Assembly (NCBI GenBank): GCA_017454375.1
Contig: JAFTDB010000005.1
Span: 1 to 64,000 of the forward strand
Source of the DNA: Acholeplasmatales bacterium
GTDB taxonomy: Bacteria > Bacillota_I > Bacilli_A > Acholeplasmatales > Anaeroplasmataceae
DNA length: 64,000 nucleotides
Direction of reading: 5' to 3'
The first letter of the stretch is position 1, and the number at the start of each line of letters is the position of its first letter. This document shows, piece after piece, positions 27,507-35,158 of this stretch. Position numbers and translations under genes: made by a program. The notes below the pieces were generated by a model. It did no database searches, was not told where the DNA came from, and saw nothing but the letters and a program-made list of their open reading frames with translations.

Positions 27507-29806
27507 AAAGAAAAAAGATAGTATTTGAAGATGATCAAAAGTTTTCAATTCCCCAAGTGTATAGACCTAGGGAGCATATGAAAGATGATAAAACCTATCG
27601 TCCATCATCTGTAGCTAGTCCATTCCATGGATCTAATGTAGTAGATAAGCAAACTTATCTTGATAATTCTGGTACAGTTAATATTGATGAACCACTAGAT
27701 TATGCTAGAAAAGATGAAGATAAGCATTTATCTAAAGAAGATTTAGTTAAAAAATATGGTACTGAATTCTATGAATTTGATATTTTAAATAATGAAAAAA
27801 TAGCTCAAGCACAAATTTTTGATGATAAGAAGATTGATAAAAAGCACGAGCTAGGTACAGCTAAAGAAATTACGTATTCTTCAGCAGCTGAGCGTAAAAA
27901 GGCTGAGGGTGACTTTAGATTTAATAGCTTTATTACATCTTTAGATGATTTAGATAAGGATTTAGAGGAGCCGGTAGTTGAAGAGCCAACTATCGCACCT
28001 GAGGAAGAAGAATTCAAGATTAATGTTGAAACTAATGAAGAAGAAATGCGTTATAACGATGAAGCATTCAATCTTCCTAAGGTTGAGCCTAATCCAATTC
28101 CTAACTATGTTAGTGAGGAAGAAAAAGAAGAATTTAATCCTGAAGAGCTTAAATTTGATGAATTACCTGATTTAAGCGTTGATATGAGGGATTTAGATAG
28201 TGATAATGAAGATTTAAAGGAAGAGCCTGTAACTTCATTTAATGATGAATTTAATGAGCCTACACAAACTTACCAAGAGCCAGTTAGACCAGCCTCACCT
28301 GCTGAGCCTACTCATGTAGAGGAAGACAAACCAGCTGAAGAAAACAAGAAGGTTGATTATTCTAATTATTATGTTCCATATGATAGATTCTTCTCTAAGA
28401 GAACTAAAGATGTTGATGAGCATCCACAATGGCTTGAAGAAAAGAAAGAAATTATCAATAGAACATTAAAATCATTTGATGTTGATGGTGAAGTAATCAA
28501 TTATGTAAAAGGTCCATCATTTACATTATATGAAATAATGCTTGCTGAAGGCGTTAAGGTTAATAAGATTAATTCTATTCAAGTTAACCTATTAAAGGAC
28601 TTACAAACTAAATCTATTCGTATTCTAGCTCCAATTCCTGGAAAGAATACTGTAGGTATTGAAGCTCCAAACGATGAAACTGATATCGTTATGTTTGGTG
28701 ACTGTATTAATGAACAATTTATTAACGATGGTAAGCCACTTAATGTAGTGCTTGGTAAAGATATTTATGGTAATGCAATTTACCAAAATATTCCTGATAT
28801 GCCACATGCCCTAATCGCAGGTGCTACACAATCTGGTAAATCAGTATCTATTTCTACAATTATTTTATCTTTAATTGTAAAGAACTCACCAGATGTATTA
28901 AAGCTAATTCTAATTGACCCTAAGAAGGTTGAATTCTCATTCTATGCAGGATTACCTCACTTAGTTACTCCAGTTATTACTGAGCCAATTTACGCTGTAG
29001 AAGCTTTAAAATGGGCTTGTAAGGAAATGGATAGACGTTATGATGTATTTGCCATCAATAGATGCCGTAAATTATCAGATTATAACGCTAAGAGAAAAGA
29101 AAATCCATCTCTTGACCCTATGCCATTCATCGTTATTATCGTTGATGAGTTCAATGATTTAGCTATGCAATGTGGTCAAGAATTAAATGACTGTATCGTA
29201 CGTTTAGCTCAAAAGGCTAGAGCCTGTGGTATCCACATTATCCTAGCTACACAACGTCCAACAGTTAACGTAATTAATGGTACAATTAAGGCTAATATAC
29301 CATGTCGTATTGCCTTCAGAGTTACATCAGCAGTAGATTCTAATACAATCCTAGATGAGGCTGGTGCTGAAAACCTACTAGGTTGGGGTGATATGTTAAT
29401 TAAGAATAATGGTGATCCAATCAGAGCACAAGGTGCTTATGTACCAGATTCAGAAATCGAAAAGGTTTGTGACTATCTAGCTGAAAAATATGATCCTTCA
29501 TATATTTTCACAGATGAAGACTTAAAGAATATCGTTATCTCTAATAACCAAAAGGCCACTGGTGGCGGAGATGGTGGAGATGAAGATGACGAATTATTAT
29601 ATGCAGTAGCAGAATTCTGTTTAGAACAACAAAACTGCTCAATCAACGCAATTCAAACAAGATTCTCTTTAGGCTTTAGAAGAGCCTCTAGTATCGTTAA
29701 TAAGCTAGAATCATTAAAGATTGTATCTGGTCGTCAAGGTACTAAGCCAAGAGATATCTTAGTAGATATGCTAGAGCTTAGAAAAATATTTGGAATTGAT
29801 GAATAG
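27503..29806 (+). CDS. ftsK: FtsK/SpoIIIE-type DNA translocase without membrane domain
   Basis: Protein of 767 residues. The first 290 or so are hydrophilic, rich in Asp, Glu and Pro, with no membrane helix, unlike the usual four-helix FtsK N-terminus. The motor follows: alpha domain (PHAL-type core preceded by FDVDGEVINYVKGPSFTLYE), Walker A GATQSGKS (residues about 439-446), Walker B FIVIIVDEFNDLAM, ATQRPTVNVINGTIKANIP, and a gamma winged helix (INAIQTRFSLGFRRASSIVNK) that would read KOPS/SRS sites. It should pump chromosome DNA during division. It overlaps the membrane protein gene upstream by ATGA and is followed 8 bp later by the signal peptidase gene. Confidence 0.9.
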   Translation: MKRKKIVFEDDQKFSIPQVYRPREHMKDDKTYRPSSVASPFHGSNVVDKQTYLDNSGTVNIDEPLDYARKDEDKHLSKEDLVKKYGTEFYEFDILNNEKIAQAQIFDDKKIDKKHELGTAKEITYSSAAERKKAEGDFRFNSFITSLDDLDKDLEEPVVEEPTIAPEEEEFKINVETNEEEMRYNDEAFNLPKVEPNPIPNYVSEEEKEEFNPEELKFDELPDLSVDMRDLDSDNEDLKEEPVTSFNDEFNEPTQTYQEPVRPASPAEPTHVEEDKPAEENKKVDYSNYYVPYDRFFSKRTKDVDEHPQWLEEKKEIINRTLKSFDVDGEVINYVKGPSFTLYEIMLAEGVKVNKINSIQVNLLKDLQTKSIRILAPIPGKNTVGIEAPNDETDIVMFGDCINEQFINDGKPLNVVLGKDIYGNAIYQNIPDMPHALIAGATQSGKSVSISTIILSLIVKNSPDVLKLILIDPKKVEFSFYAGLPHLVTPVITEPIYAVEALKWACKEMDRRYDVFAINRCRKLSDYNAKRKENPSLDPMPFIVIIVDEFNDLAMQCGQELNDCIVRLAQKARACGIHIILATQRPTVNVINGTIKANIPCRIAFRVTSAVDSNTILDEAGAENLLGWGDMLIKNNGDPIRAQGAYVPDSEIEKVCDYLAEKYDPSYIFTDEDLKNIVISNNQKATGGGDGGDEDDELLYAVAEFCLEQQNCSINAIQTRFSLGFRRASSIVNKLESLKIVSGRQGTKPRDILVDMLELRKIFGIDE

Positions 29807-29814
29807 GAAATAAT

Positions 29815-30711
29815 ATGGTAGATAAATATAAATTTAGAGGAACCAAAATCAGAATATTATTTTACTTAATACTATTTTTAGGTATTTTTCTTTATACTGC
29901 CTTTAATTTAAAGCATATTTTAAACTTTAGCTCAGTATTTAGAAATTATTTTGGTGCCTTTAAATTGGCTAGTATTATTGTCTATTTCGTAACATTAGAT
30001 TTCTTACTAGCGTATTATGTTTTATTATTCTTCTATACCTTATTCAAAGGAGAAGAAGGATATAATAGAATTTGTTATTTAGACAAGAAATTAAATATAT
30101 TAGAATTTATATTTAAATGCTTCGCAATATTGTTGTTTTTCATGTTTTATATCGTTACGCCTTGTAGCGTAGCTGGTATGTCAATGGAAAATACATTTAA
30201 AGATAGCGATAATATCATGACTTTAAATGTTTATTGGGAACTAAAAGATGGAGATGTAGTAGTATTTAACGCATCTAATTATACAAATGACCATAGCTTA
30301 TATATTAAAAGAATTATAGCTAAAAAGGGTGACCGTGTAGAATATATACCTGAAACTGGTCAAATCCTTGTTAATGGTAATTTAGTTAAGGGAGTTAATA
30401 ATCCAGAAGAAGATCAATTAATTTCTTTAAATGAATTTGTTACTATTAGATTGTCATTTGCATATAATTTACAGGAGTTAAAAGCAATGGGCTTATCTGA
30501 AACAGATAAATCTACCTTAACTGCTAAATTATTTAACTATTACCCTAATCCATATAGCTTTAACATAACAAATGATAAATATATTATAATGGGCGATAAT
30601 CGTGGCAATTCTAAAGATTCTCGTTCGTTTGGTTCAATAAATCGAGAGGATATTTACGGAAAGGTATTCTTACGTTTTTATCCATTTAGCGATTTTAAAT
30701 TTTTTTGGTAG
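29815..30711 (+). CDS. lepB: type I signal peptidase with extended membrane domain
   Basis: Protein of 298 residues. Ser123 in AGMSMENTF is the nucleophile and Lys165 in SLYIKRIIAKKGDRVEY the general base. The later box MGDNRGNSKDSRSFG completes the S26 family signature. Three membrane helices precede the catalytic domain (near residues 13-33, 50-76 and 94-115), where Bacillus SipS has one. It removes signal peptides at the outer face of the membrane. It lies within a tightly packed operon. Confidence 0.92.
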   Translation: MVDKYKFRGTKIRILFYLILFLGIFLYTAFNLKHILNFSSVFRNYFGAFKLASIIVYFVTLDFLLAYYVLLFFYTLFKGEEGYNRICYLDKKLNILEFIFKCFAILLFFMFYIVTPCSVAGMSMENTFKDSDNIMTLNVYWELKDGDVVVFNASNYTNDHSLYIKRIIAKKGDRVEYIPETGQILVNGNLVKGVNNPEEDQLISLNEFVTIRLSFAYNLQELKAMGLSETDKSTLTAKLFNYYPNPYSFNITNDKYIIMGDNRGNSKDSRSFGSINREDIYGKVFLRFYPFSDFKFFW

Positions 30712-30721
30712 GATGTAATTT

Positions 30722-31180
30722 ATGTATTTAAAAGAATATTTGAAACAATTTAAAGACAAGAAGATAAAATTATTTGTCGATATGGATGGAGTAATCGTAG
30801 ATTATGAATTCGGTGCTCCTGGTGATTATGATATCAAAAGACCACTTTTTGATAGTATTAAAAAGCTAGAAGAGGTATCTAAGCTTCCTAACGTAGAATT
30901 ATTTATATTTTCAGTTACTAGAAAGAATGTAGGCTATGATCAAAAGCAAGGATGGCTTGATAGATTCGCTCCATTCTTCAAAAGAGAAAATCGTATAATC
31001 ATCTCTAGAGAGGCAAATAATTATACAGAATCATCACTTTTAAAGGCTCAGGCAATGGCTGAAATGGAACGTGATGGTAGTGTAATGATTTTAATTGATG
31101 ATGATCCTAGAAACCTTAATAAGGTTCATGAATTAAATGATGATGTTTATTTATTAAAGGACACTGTACTTGTAGATTAA
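30722..31180 (+). CDS. 5'(3')-deoxyribonucleotidase-like HAD protein
   Basis: Protein of 152 residues. Motif I LFVDMDGVIVDYEFG has both catalytic Asp residues; FIFSVTRKN corresponds to motif II and MILIDDDPRNL to motif IV. The short cap and overall size resemble the NT5C family, which dephosphorylates deoxynucleotides, but polynucleotide or other small phosphatases are possible. The operon places it between lepB and acetyltransferases. Confidence 0.7.
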   Translation: MYLKEYLKQFKDKKIKLFVDMDGVIVDYEFGAPGDYDIKRPLFDSIKKLEEVSKLPNVELFIFSVTRKNVGYDQKQGWLDRFAPFFKRENRIIISREANNYTESSLLKAQAMAEMERDGSVMILIDDDPRNLNKVHELNDDVYLLKDTVLVD

Positions 31181-31181
31181 T

Positions 31182-31703
31182 ATGCCAAACTTATCTCTTT
31201 ATGTTCCTAAAATTGAAGATTATTGGTACGAACAAGAATTACTTTCTGACCCTTTAACTATGTCTTACAATGCCGGCTATGATGTTTCATATGCTGGCTA
31301 TCATTTTGATACAGGGTGTATAGATTTCCCTCTAAATAGATGGGAAGAGGCATACGATAAGAGAGTAAGATTCAATAAATATTTTGCGTATTTACGTGAT
31401 GATGAAGCAAATATTTATGTAGGTACAGTTAATTTTCAATACAATCCAAATGACGACATTTATGAATGTGGTATAGTCATTGAGGCAAAGTACCGTAATC
31501 AGGGATTTGCCAAAATTGGACTAGAGCTTATGTTTGAAGAAGCACGTAAGGAAGGCATTAAGGAGCTATATGATAATTTTGAGGTAGATAGAGGACATAC
31601 CTTAGAACTATTTAAAAGTGTAGGATTTGAAGTTTATAAGCTAACTACTTGGAAGAAAAATAATAAATATGTCCAAGGCGTAATAGTGAGAAAAGTATTG
31701 TGA
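31182..31703 (+). CDS. GNAT family N-acetyltransferase
   Basis: Protein of 173 residues. The acetyl-CoA binding region is VIEAKYRNQGFAKIGLELM, with R/Q-x-x-G-x-A in family position, and VGTVNFQYNP upstream forms the preceding strands. The N-terminal half (YVPKIEDYWYEQELLSDP) is characteristic of a GNAT group that is common in Bacillota but without known substrate. The ATG lies 1 bp after the nucleotidase stop. Confidence 0.8.
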   Translation: MPNLSLYVPKIEDYWYEQELLSDPLTMSYNAGYDVSYAGYHFDTGCIDFPLNRWEEAYDKRVRFNKYFAYLRDDEANIYVGTVNFQYNPNDDIYECGIVIEAKYRNQGFAKIGLELMFEEARKEGIKELYDNFEVDRGHTLELFKSVGFEVYKLTTWKKNNKYVQGVIVRKVL

Positions 31704-31706
31704 GGA

Positions 31707-32264
31707 ATGAATATGGAATATTCATATATTGAAACTAATAGATTAATACTTCGTAAATGTAAAGCATCTGACCTAGACCCAATCTGGAAGAATGCTTGGA
31801 TACACCCTGAGGTTGCAGAATTTATGTTACAGCCTGTAACTAAAACCTTAGAGGAAGCTAAAGACAGACTACGTAGAACTCATGAATATCAAAAGTATAA
31901 TGAGGCTTATTTTGTATGCCTTAAGGATAATGATGAGCCAATTGGCTTTTGTGGTATTAGAAAGCTTGATGAGGGTGTATATGCTGATTCAGGCATTTGT
32001 ATAGGACCAAAATATCAAGGCAAAGGCTACGGTAAAGAGGTTGTCAAAGCTTTGTGTAAGCAGGTTTTTGGCATCTTAGGTGGTGGAATGTTTTTCTATA
32101 GCTGTTTTAAGGAAAATACTAAATCAGCTAATCTATGTAAATCATTAGGCTTTGTATTCTTTAAGGAAGAAAACCTTGTAAGAGATTATGATAATTTAGA
32201 ATACAAATCAGAATCATATTATATGTCATCTGATATGTATGAAAAGCTTGCAGAAAATTGGTAG
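31707..32264 (+). CDS. GNAT family N-acetyltransferase (RimJ/RimL-like)
   Basis: Protein of 185 residues beginning ETNRLILRKCKASDLDPIW, typical of the RimJ/RimL acetyltransferase subgroup, with the acetyl-CoA loop GPKYQGKGYGKEVVKAL and the late segment NLCKSLGFVFF. Substrate may be a protein N-terminus or a small amine. Ribosome binding is by GTGAGGAATG region right after the preceding stop. Confidence 0.85.
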   Translation: MNMEYSYIETNRLILRKCKASDLDPIWKNAWIHPEVAEFMLQPVTKTLEEAKDRLRRTHEYQKYNEAYFVCLKDNDEPIGFCGIRKLDEGVYADSGICIGPKYQGKGYGKEVVKALCKQVFGILGGGMFFYSCFKENTKSANLCKSLGFVFFKEENLVRDYDNLEYKSESYYMSSDMYEKLAENW

Positions 32265-32272
32265 GTGATATT

Positions 32273-32965
32273 ATGAAAATAACAGTTATCAATGGACAAA
32301 ATCATAAAGGTAGCTCATATAATATTGGTAAGCTACTTGCATCTAAGTTTGAAAATGCAGAGATTACTGAATTTTTCCTGCCTAGAGATTTAAATCATTT
32401 TTGTTTAGGCTGTTATAGCTGTGTAGTTGATGAATCAAAATGCCCAGTTTATGAGGAAAAGAAACGTATTATGGACTCTATAGAGGCATCTGATTTATTA
32501 ATTTTCACAACTCCTACATATTGTATGAGAGCGTCTGCCCCTATGAAGGCATTTATAGATTTGACATTCACATACTGGATGCCACATAAGCCTAGAGCAT
32601 CAATGTTTTCAAAAAAGGCAGTAGTTATCACAACTGCCGCAGGATCAGGTACTAAGAGTGCCATTAAGGATATCTCAAATACCTTATTCTATTGGGGTGT
32701 ACCATATGTTAAAGGCTATGGTAAGGCAGTACAAGCCATGAACTGGGATATGGTAAAGGATGAGAAGAAAGCTAAAATCAATAAAGATATTGATAAATTA
32801 GCTAAAAAAATAATGAATAAGAAGAATGTACGCCCAGGATTTAAGACAAAGTTTATGTTTAATATTATGCGTATGATGCAGCTAAAGAACTGGGGTTCAT
32901 CTCCTGAAGAGAAAATATATTGGGAAACACAAGGCTGGCTTGGAAAAGGTAGACCTTGGAAATAG
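32273..32965 (+). CDS. NADPH-dependent FMN reductase/flavodoxin-like protein
   Basis: Protein of 230 residues with an FMN-binding N-terminus ITVINGQNHKGSSYNIGKLL and the FTTPTYCMRASAPMKAF loop seen in the NAD(P)H-dependent oxidoreductase family. CLGCYSCVVDESKCP adds three Cys of a possible metal or redox site. ATG 32273 follows TAGGTGAT; an in-frame TTG at 32258 is inside the previous gene. Confidence 0.85.
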   Translation: MKITVINGQNHKGSSYNIGKLLASKFENAEITEFFLPRDLNHFCLGCYSCVVDESKCPVYEEKKRIMDSIEASDLLIFTTPTYCMRASAPMKAFIDLTFTYWMPHKPRASMFSKKAVVITTAAGSGTKSAIKDISNTLFYWGVPYVKGYGKAVQAMNWDMVKDEKKAKINKDIDKLAKKIMNKKNVRPGFKTKFMFNIMRMMQLKNWGSSPEEKIYWETQGWLGKGRPWK

Positions 32966-32977
32966 GATTTGATATTA

Positions 32978-33508
32978 ATGCTAAAACTTATAGAAGCAGA
33001 TGAAAGATATTTAGAAGAGTATAAGGAAGCTTATCTAGAATCTTTAAAAGAAATAGAAAAAGGTAATATATCTAATCATGATCTAATATTTATGAATCCA
33101 GATGAGTATGACGTAGTAAAGTATTACAAGACATGTAAGGATCAATCTAAGCTACCATCATATTATGTACCAGCTTATGGCTATTTTGCTGTAGATGGTG
33201 ATAAATTCATTGGGGTTATCGAGATTAGAGTTAGATTAACATCTAATCTGCTTAGATATGGTGGCCATATAGGATATGGAATTAACCCAAAATATTGGAA
33301 TATGGGGTATGGCAAACAATTACTTAAATTAGCATTAAATGAACATAAAGATTTAATTGAAGAAGATAAAATCTTAATTACATGTGATGATGATAATATT
33401 CCATCAGCTAAAATAATAGAAGCATGTGGTGGAATACTTGAAAACAAAGTAGAAAATGAAGATGATGGAGAAAGATTCATCACTCGTAGATATTGGATAA
33501 AGAAATAG
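32978..33508 (+). CDS. GNAT family N-acetyltransferase
   Basis: Protein of 176 residues. The acetyl-CoA region is GYGINPKYWNMGYGKQLLKLAL, with GGHIG before it and ILITCDDDNIPSAKIIEACGG after it, as in the YpeA-like GNAT group. ATG 32978 is preceded by AGGA; an in-frame TTG at 32969 is less likely. This is the third acetyltransferase in a 2.3-kb stretch of the operon; the three are distinct and not recent duplicates. Confidence 0.83.
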   Translation: MLKLIEADERYLEEYKEAYLESLKEIEKGNISNHDLIFMNPDEYDVVKYYKTCKDQSKLPSYYVPAYGYFAVDGDKFIGVIEIRVRLTSNLLRYGGHIGYGINPKYWNMGYGKQLLKLALNEHKDLIEEDKILITCDDDNIPSAKIIEACGGILENKVENEDDGERFITRRYWIKK

Positions 33509-33520
33509 GAAGTGATATCA

Positions 33521-34390
33521 GTGAACGACAATGTAAATAATAAGAATATAAACTGGTACCCAGGACATATGGAAAAGGCTAAAAAGGAAGTTATTAATAG
33601 CCTAAAGCTAGTTGATTTAGTAATCGAGCTTTTAGATGCTAGAATTCCTTATGCATCAGCCAACCCACTTGTTGATGATATTGTTAAGAATAAACCACGT
33701 ATTAAGTTATTAAATAAGGCTGATATGGCTGATAAAGAAATAACTAAATTATGGATAGAAGAATATAAGAAAAAAGGTATCTATGCCCTAGATATAGATT
33801 CTATTTCTAAATATAATCTAAAGAAGATTGATGAGGTATCTAAATTAGTCTTAGCTGAATTAATTAAAAAAAAAGAGGCAAAGGGTATTAAGGCCCAATC
33901 TATTAGAGCCTTAATTATTGGTATTCCTAATGTTGGTAAATCAACATTAATTAATTCCTTATCATCTAAAAAGAAGGCAAAGGTTGGAAACAAACCAGGC
34001 GTAACTAAGGTATTAAGCTGGTTAAATATCACAGATTTTCTACAAATATTAGATACTCCAGGTATCCTATGGCCTAAGTTTGAAGACCAAACTGTAGCTT
34101 ATAAGTTAGCTTTAACTGGCGCAATCAAGGATGATATATTAGATATCGAGGATTTAGCTTATAAAGGAATTAGCTTTATGAAGGAATTATATCCAAATCG
34201 TATTTGTGAAAAATATAAGCTAGAGGATTTAGAAAAGGAAGATTATATAATCTTAGAGGATATTGCCAAGAATATGAATTTATTACTTAAGGGTGGTAAA
34301 CCAGATACCTTAAGAGCAGCAAAATTATTTTTAAATGATTTAAGAAATCAAAAGTTGGGGGCAATTAGTTATGAAAGACCAGGAAATTGA
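33521..34390 (+). CDS. rbgA: ribosome biogenesis GTPase RbgA (YlqF)
   Basis: Circularly permuted GTPase of about 289 residues needed for late 50S assembly. The order of motifs is G4 first (LLNKADM), then G1 GIPNVGKSTLINSL, then G3 DTPGILWP. N-terminal INWYPGHMEKAKKEV is the RbgA signature. The C-terminal ANTAR-like helical domain ends near LRAAKLFLNDLRNQKLG. I chose GTG 33521 because AGGAAGTGAT lies upstream; a GTG at 33512 is within that site. It overlaps rnhB by 20 bp, the order known from B. subtilis ylqF-rnhB. Confidence 0.95.
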   Translation: MNDNVNNKNINWYPGHMEKAKKEVINSLKLVDLVIELLDARIPYASANPLVDDIVKNKPRIKLLNKADMADKEITKLWIEEYKKKGIYALDIDSISKYNLKKIDEVSKLVLAELIKKKEAKGIKAQSIRALIIGIPNVGKSTLINSLSSKKKAKVGNKPGVTKVLSWLNITDFLQILDTPGILWPKFEDQTVAYKLALTGAIKDDILDIEDLAYKGISFMKELYPNRICEKYKLEDLEKEDYIILEDIAKNMNLLLKGGKPDTLRAAKLFLNDLRNQKLGAISYERPGN

Positions 34391-35018
34391 TTTATATAAA
34401 TATGAAAACAACCTACTAGATAGCGGCTATGAGCGTATCTGTGGTATCGATGAGGCTGGTCGTGGATCTTTAGCTGGACCATGTGTTGTAGCTAGCTGTA
34501 TCCTACCTCCATTTTTAAGAATTGATGGAATCAATGATTCTAAGCAATTATCTCCTAAAAAAAGAGAACAATTATATAAAATAATTATTCGTGAAGCTAT
34601 TGCCTATAAGGTAATCTTCATTCCAGAAGAAGAAATTGATAAGCATAACATCTATCAAGCAACTAAAAAAGGAATGATAGATGCCGTAGAAGGACTAAAG
34701 GTAAAGCCTGATTATGTATTAATTGACGCCATGCCTATTAGTCAAATTGATATTCCACATGAATCTATCATTCATGGTGACGCTCTATCTGCCTCAATTG
34801 CGGCTGCCTCAATCATCGCAAAGGTGGAAAGAGACCATTTTATGGATAAGATGGATATCAAGTACCCTAACTATGGATTCAAGCATAATAAGGGCTATGG
34901 AACGAAGGCTCATATGGATGCAATTATGAAGTTTGGTCCATGTGAGATTCACCGTAAGACTTATGAACCTGTAGCTTCCTATTTACTAAAGGATAGACAA
35001 ATTAAGTTTGATTTTTAA
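34371..35018 (+). CDS. rnhB: ribonuclease HII
   Basis: Protein of 215 residues that removes RNA from RNA-DNA hybrids. Catalytic acids are in ICGIDEAGRGSLAGPCVVA and VLIDAMPI; other signatures are NDSKQLSPKKRE, SIIAKVERDHFMD and YGFKHNKGYGTKAHMDAI. It is the last gene of the long operon and is followed by a terminator. Confidence 0.95.
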   Translation: MKDQEIDLYKYENNLLDSGYERICGIDEAGRGSLAGPCVVASCILPPFLRIDGINDSKQLSPKKREQLYKIIIREAIAYKVIFIPEEEIDKHNIYQATKKGMIDAVEGLKVKPDYVLIDAMPISQIDIPHESIIHGDALSASIAAASIIAKVERDHFMDKMDIKYPNYGFKHNKGYGTKAHMDAIMKFGPCEIHRKTYEPVASYLLKDRQIKFDF

Positions 35019-35040
35019 AAGCTCGTGAGGGCTTTTATTT
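35017..35040 (+). terminator. terminator after rnhB
   Basis: Stem AAAAGCTC/GGGCTTTT (one G-U pair) with GTGA loop, then ATTTTTTT. Confidence 0.85.
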
Positions 35041-35109
35041 TTTTATCCATCTTTATATATATATTATATATATAGGAAATTTTGTGAGAAATTAAGTGAT
35101 TTTTTGTGC

Positions 35110-35138
35110 TTGACAAGGCGATATTTTGGTATTATATT
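35110..35138 (+). promoter_or_regulatory. sigma-A promoter of topA
   Basis: TTGACA at 35110-35115 and TATATT at 35133-35138 are 17 bases apart. The ATG at 35159 follows GGAGGCGG. Confidence 0.85.
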
Positions 35139-35158
35139 CTTAATTCTGGAGGCGGAAA

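Noticed and set aside
35052-35074. Run of alternating TA before topA
   Set aside because: Low-complexity AT sequence; could form a weak cruciform, but no other support for a function.
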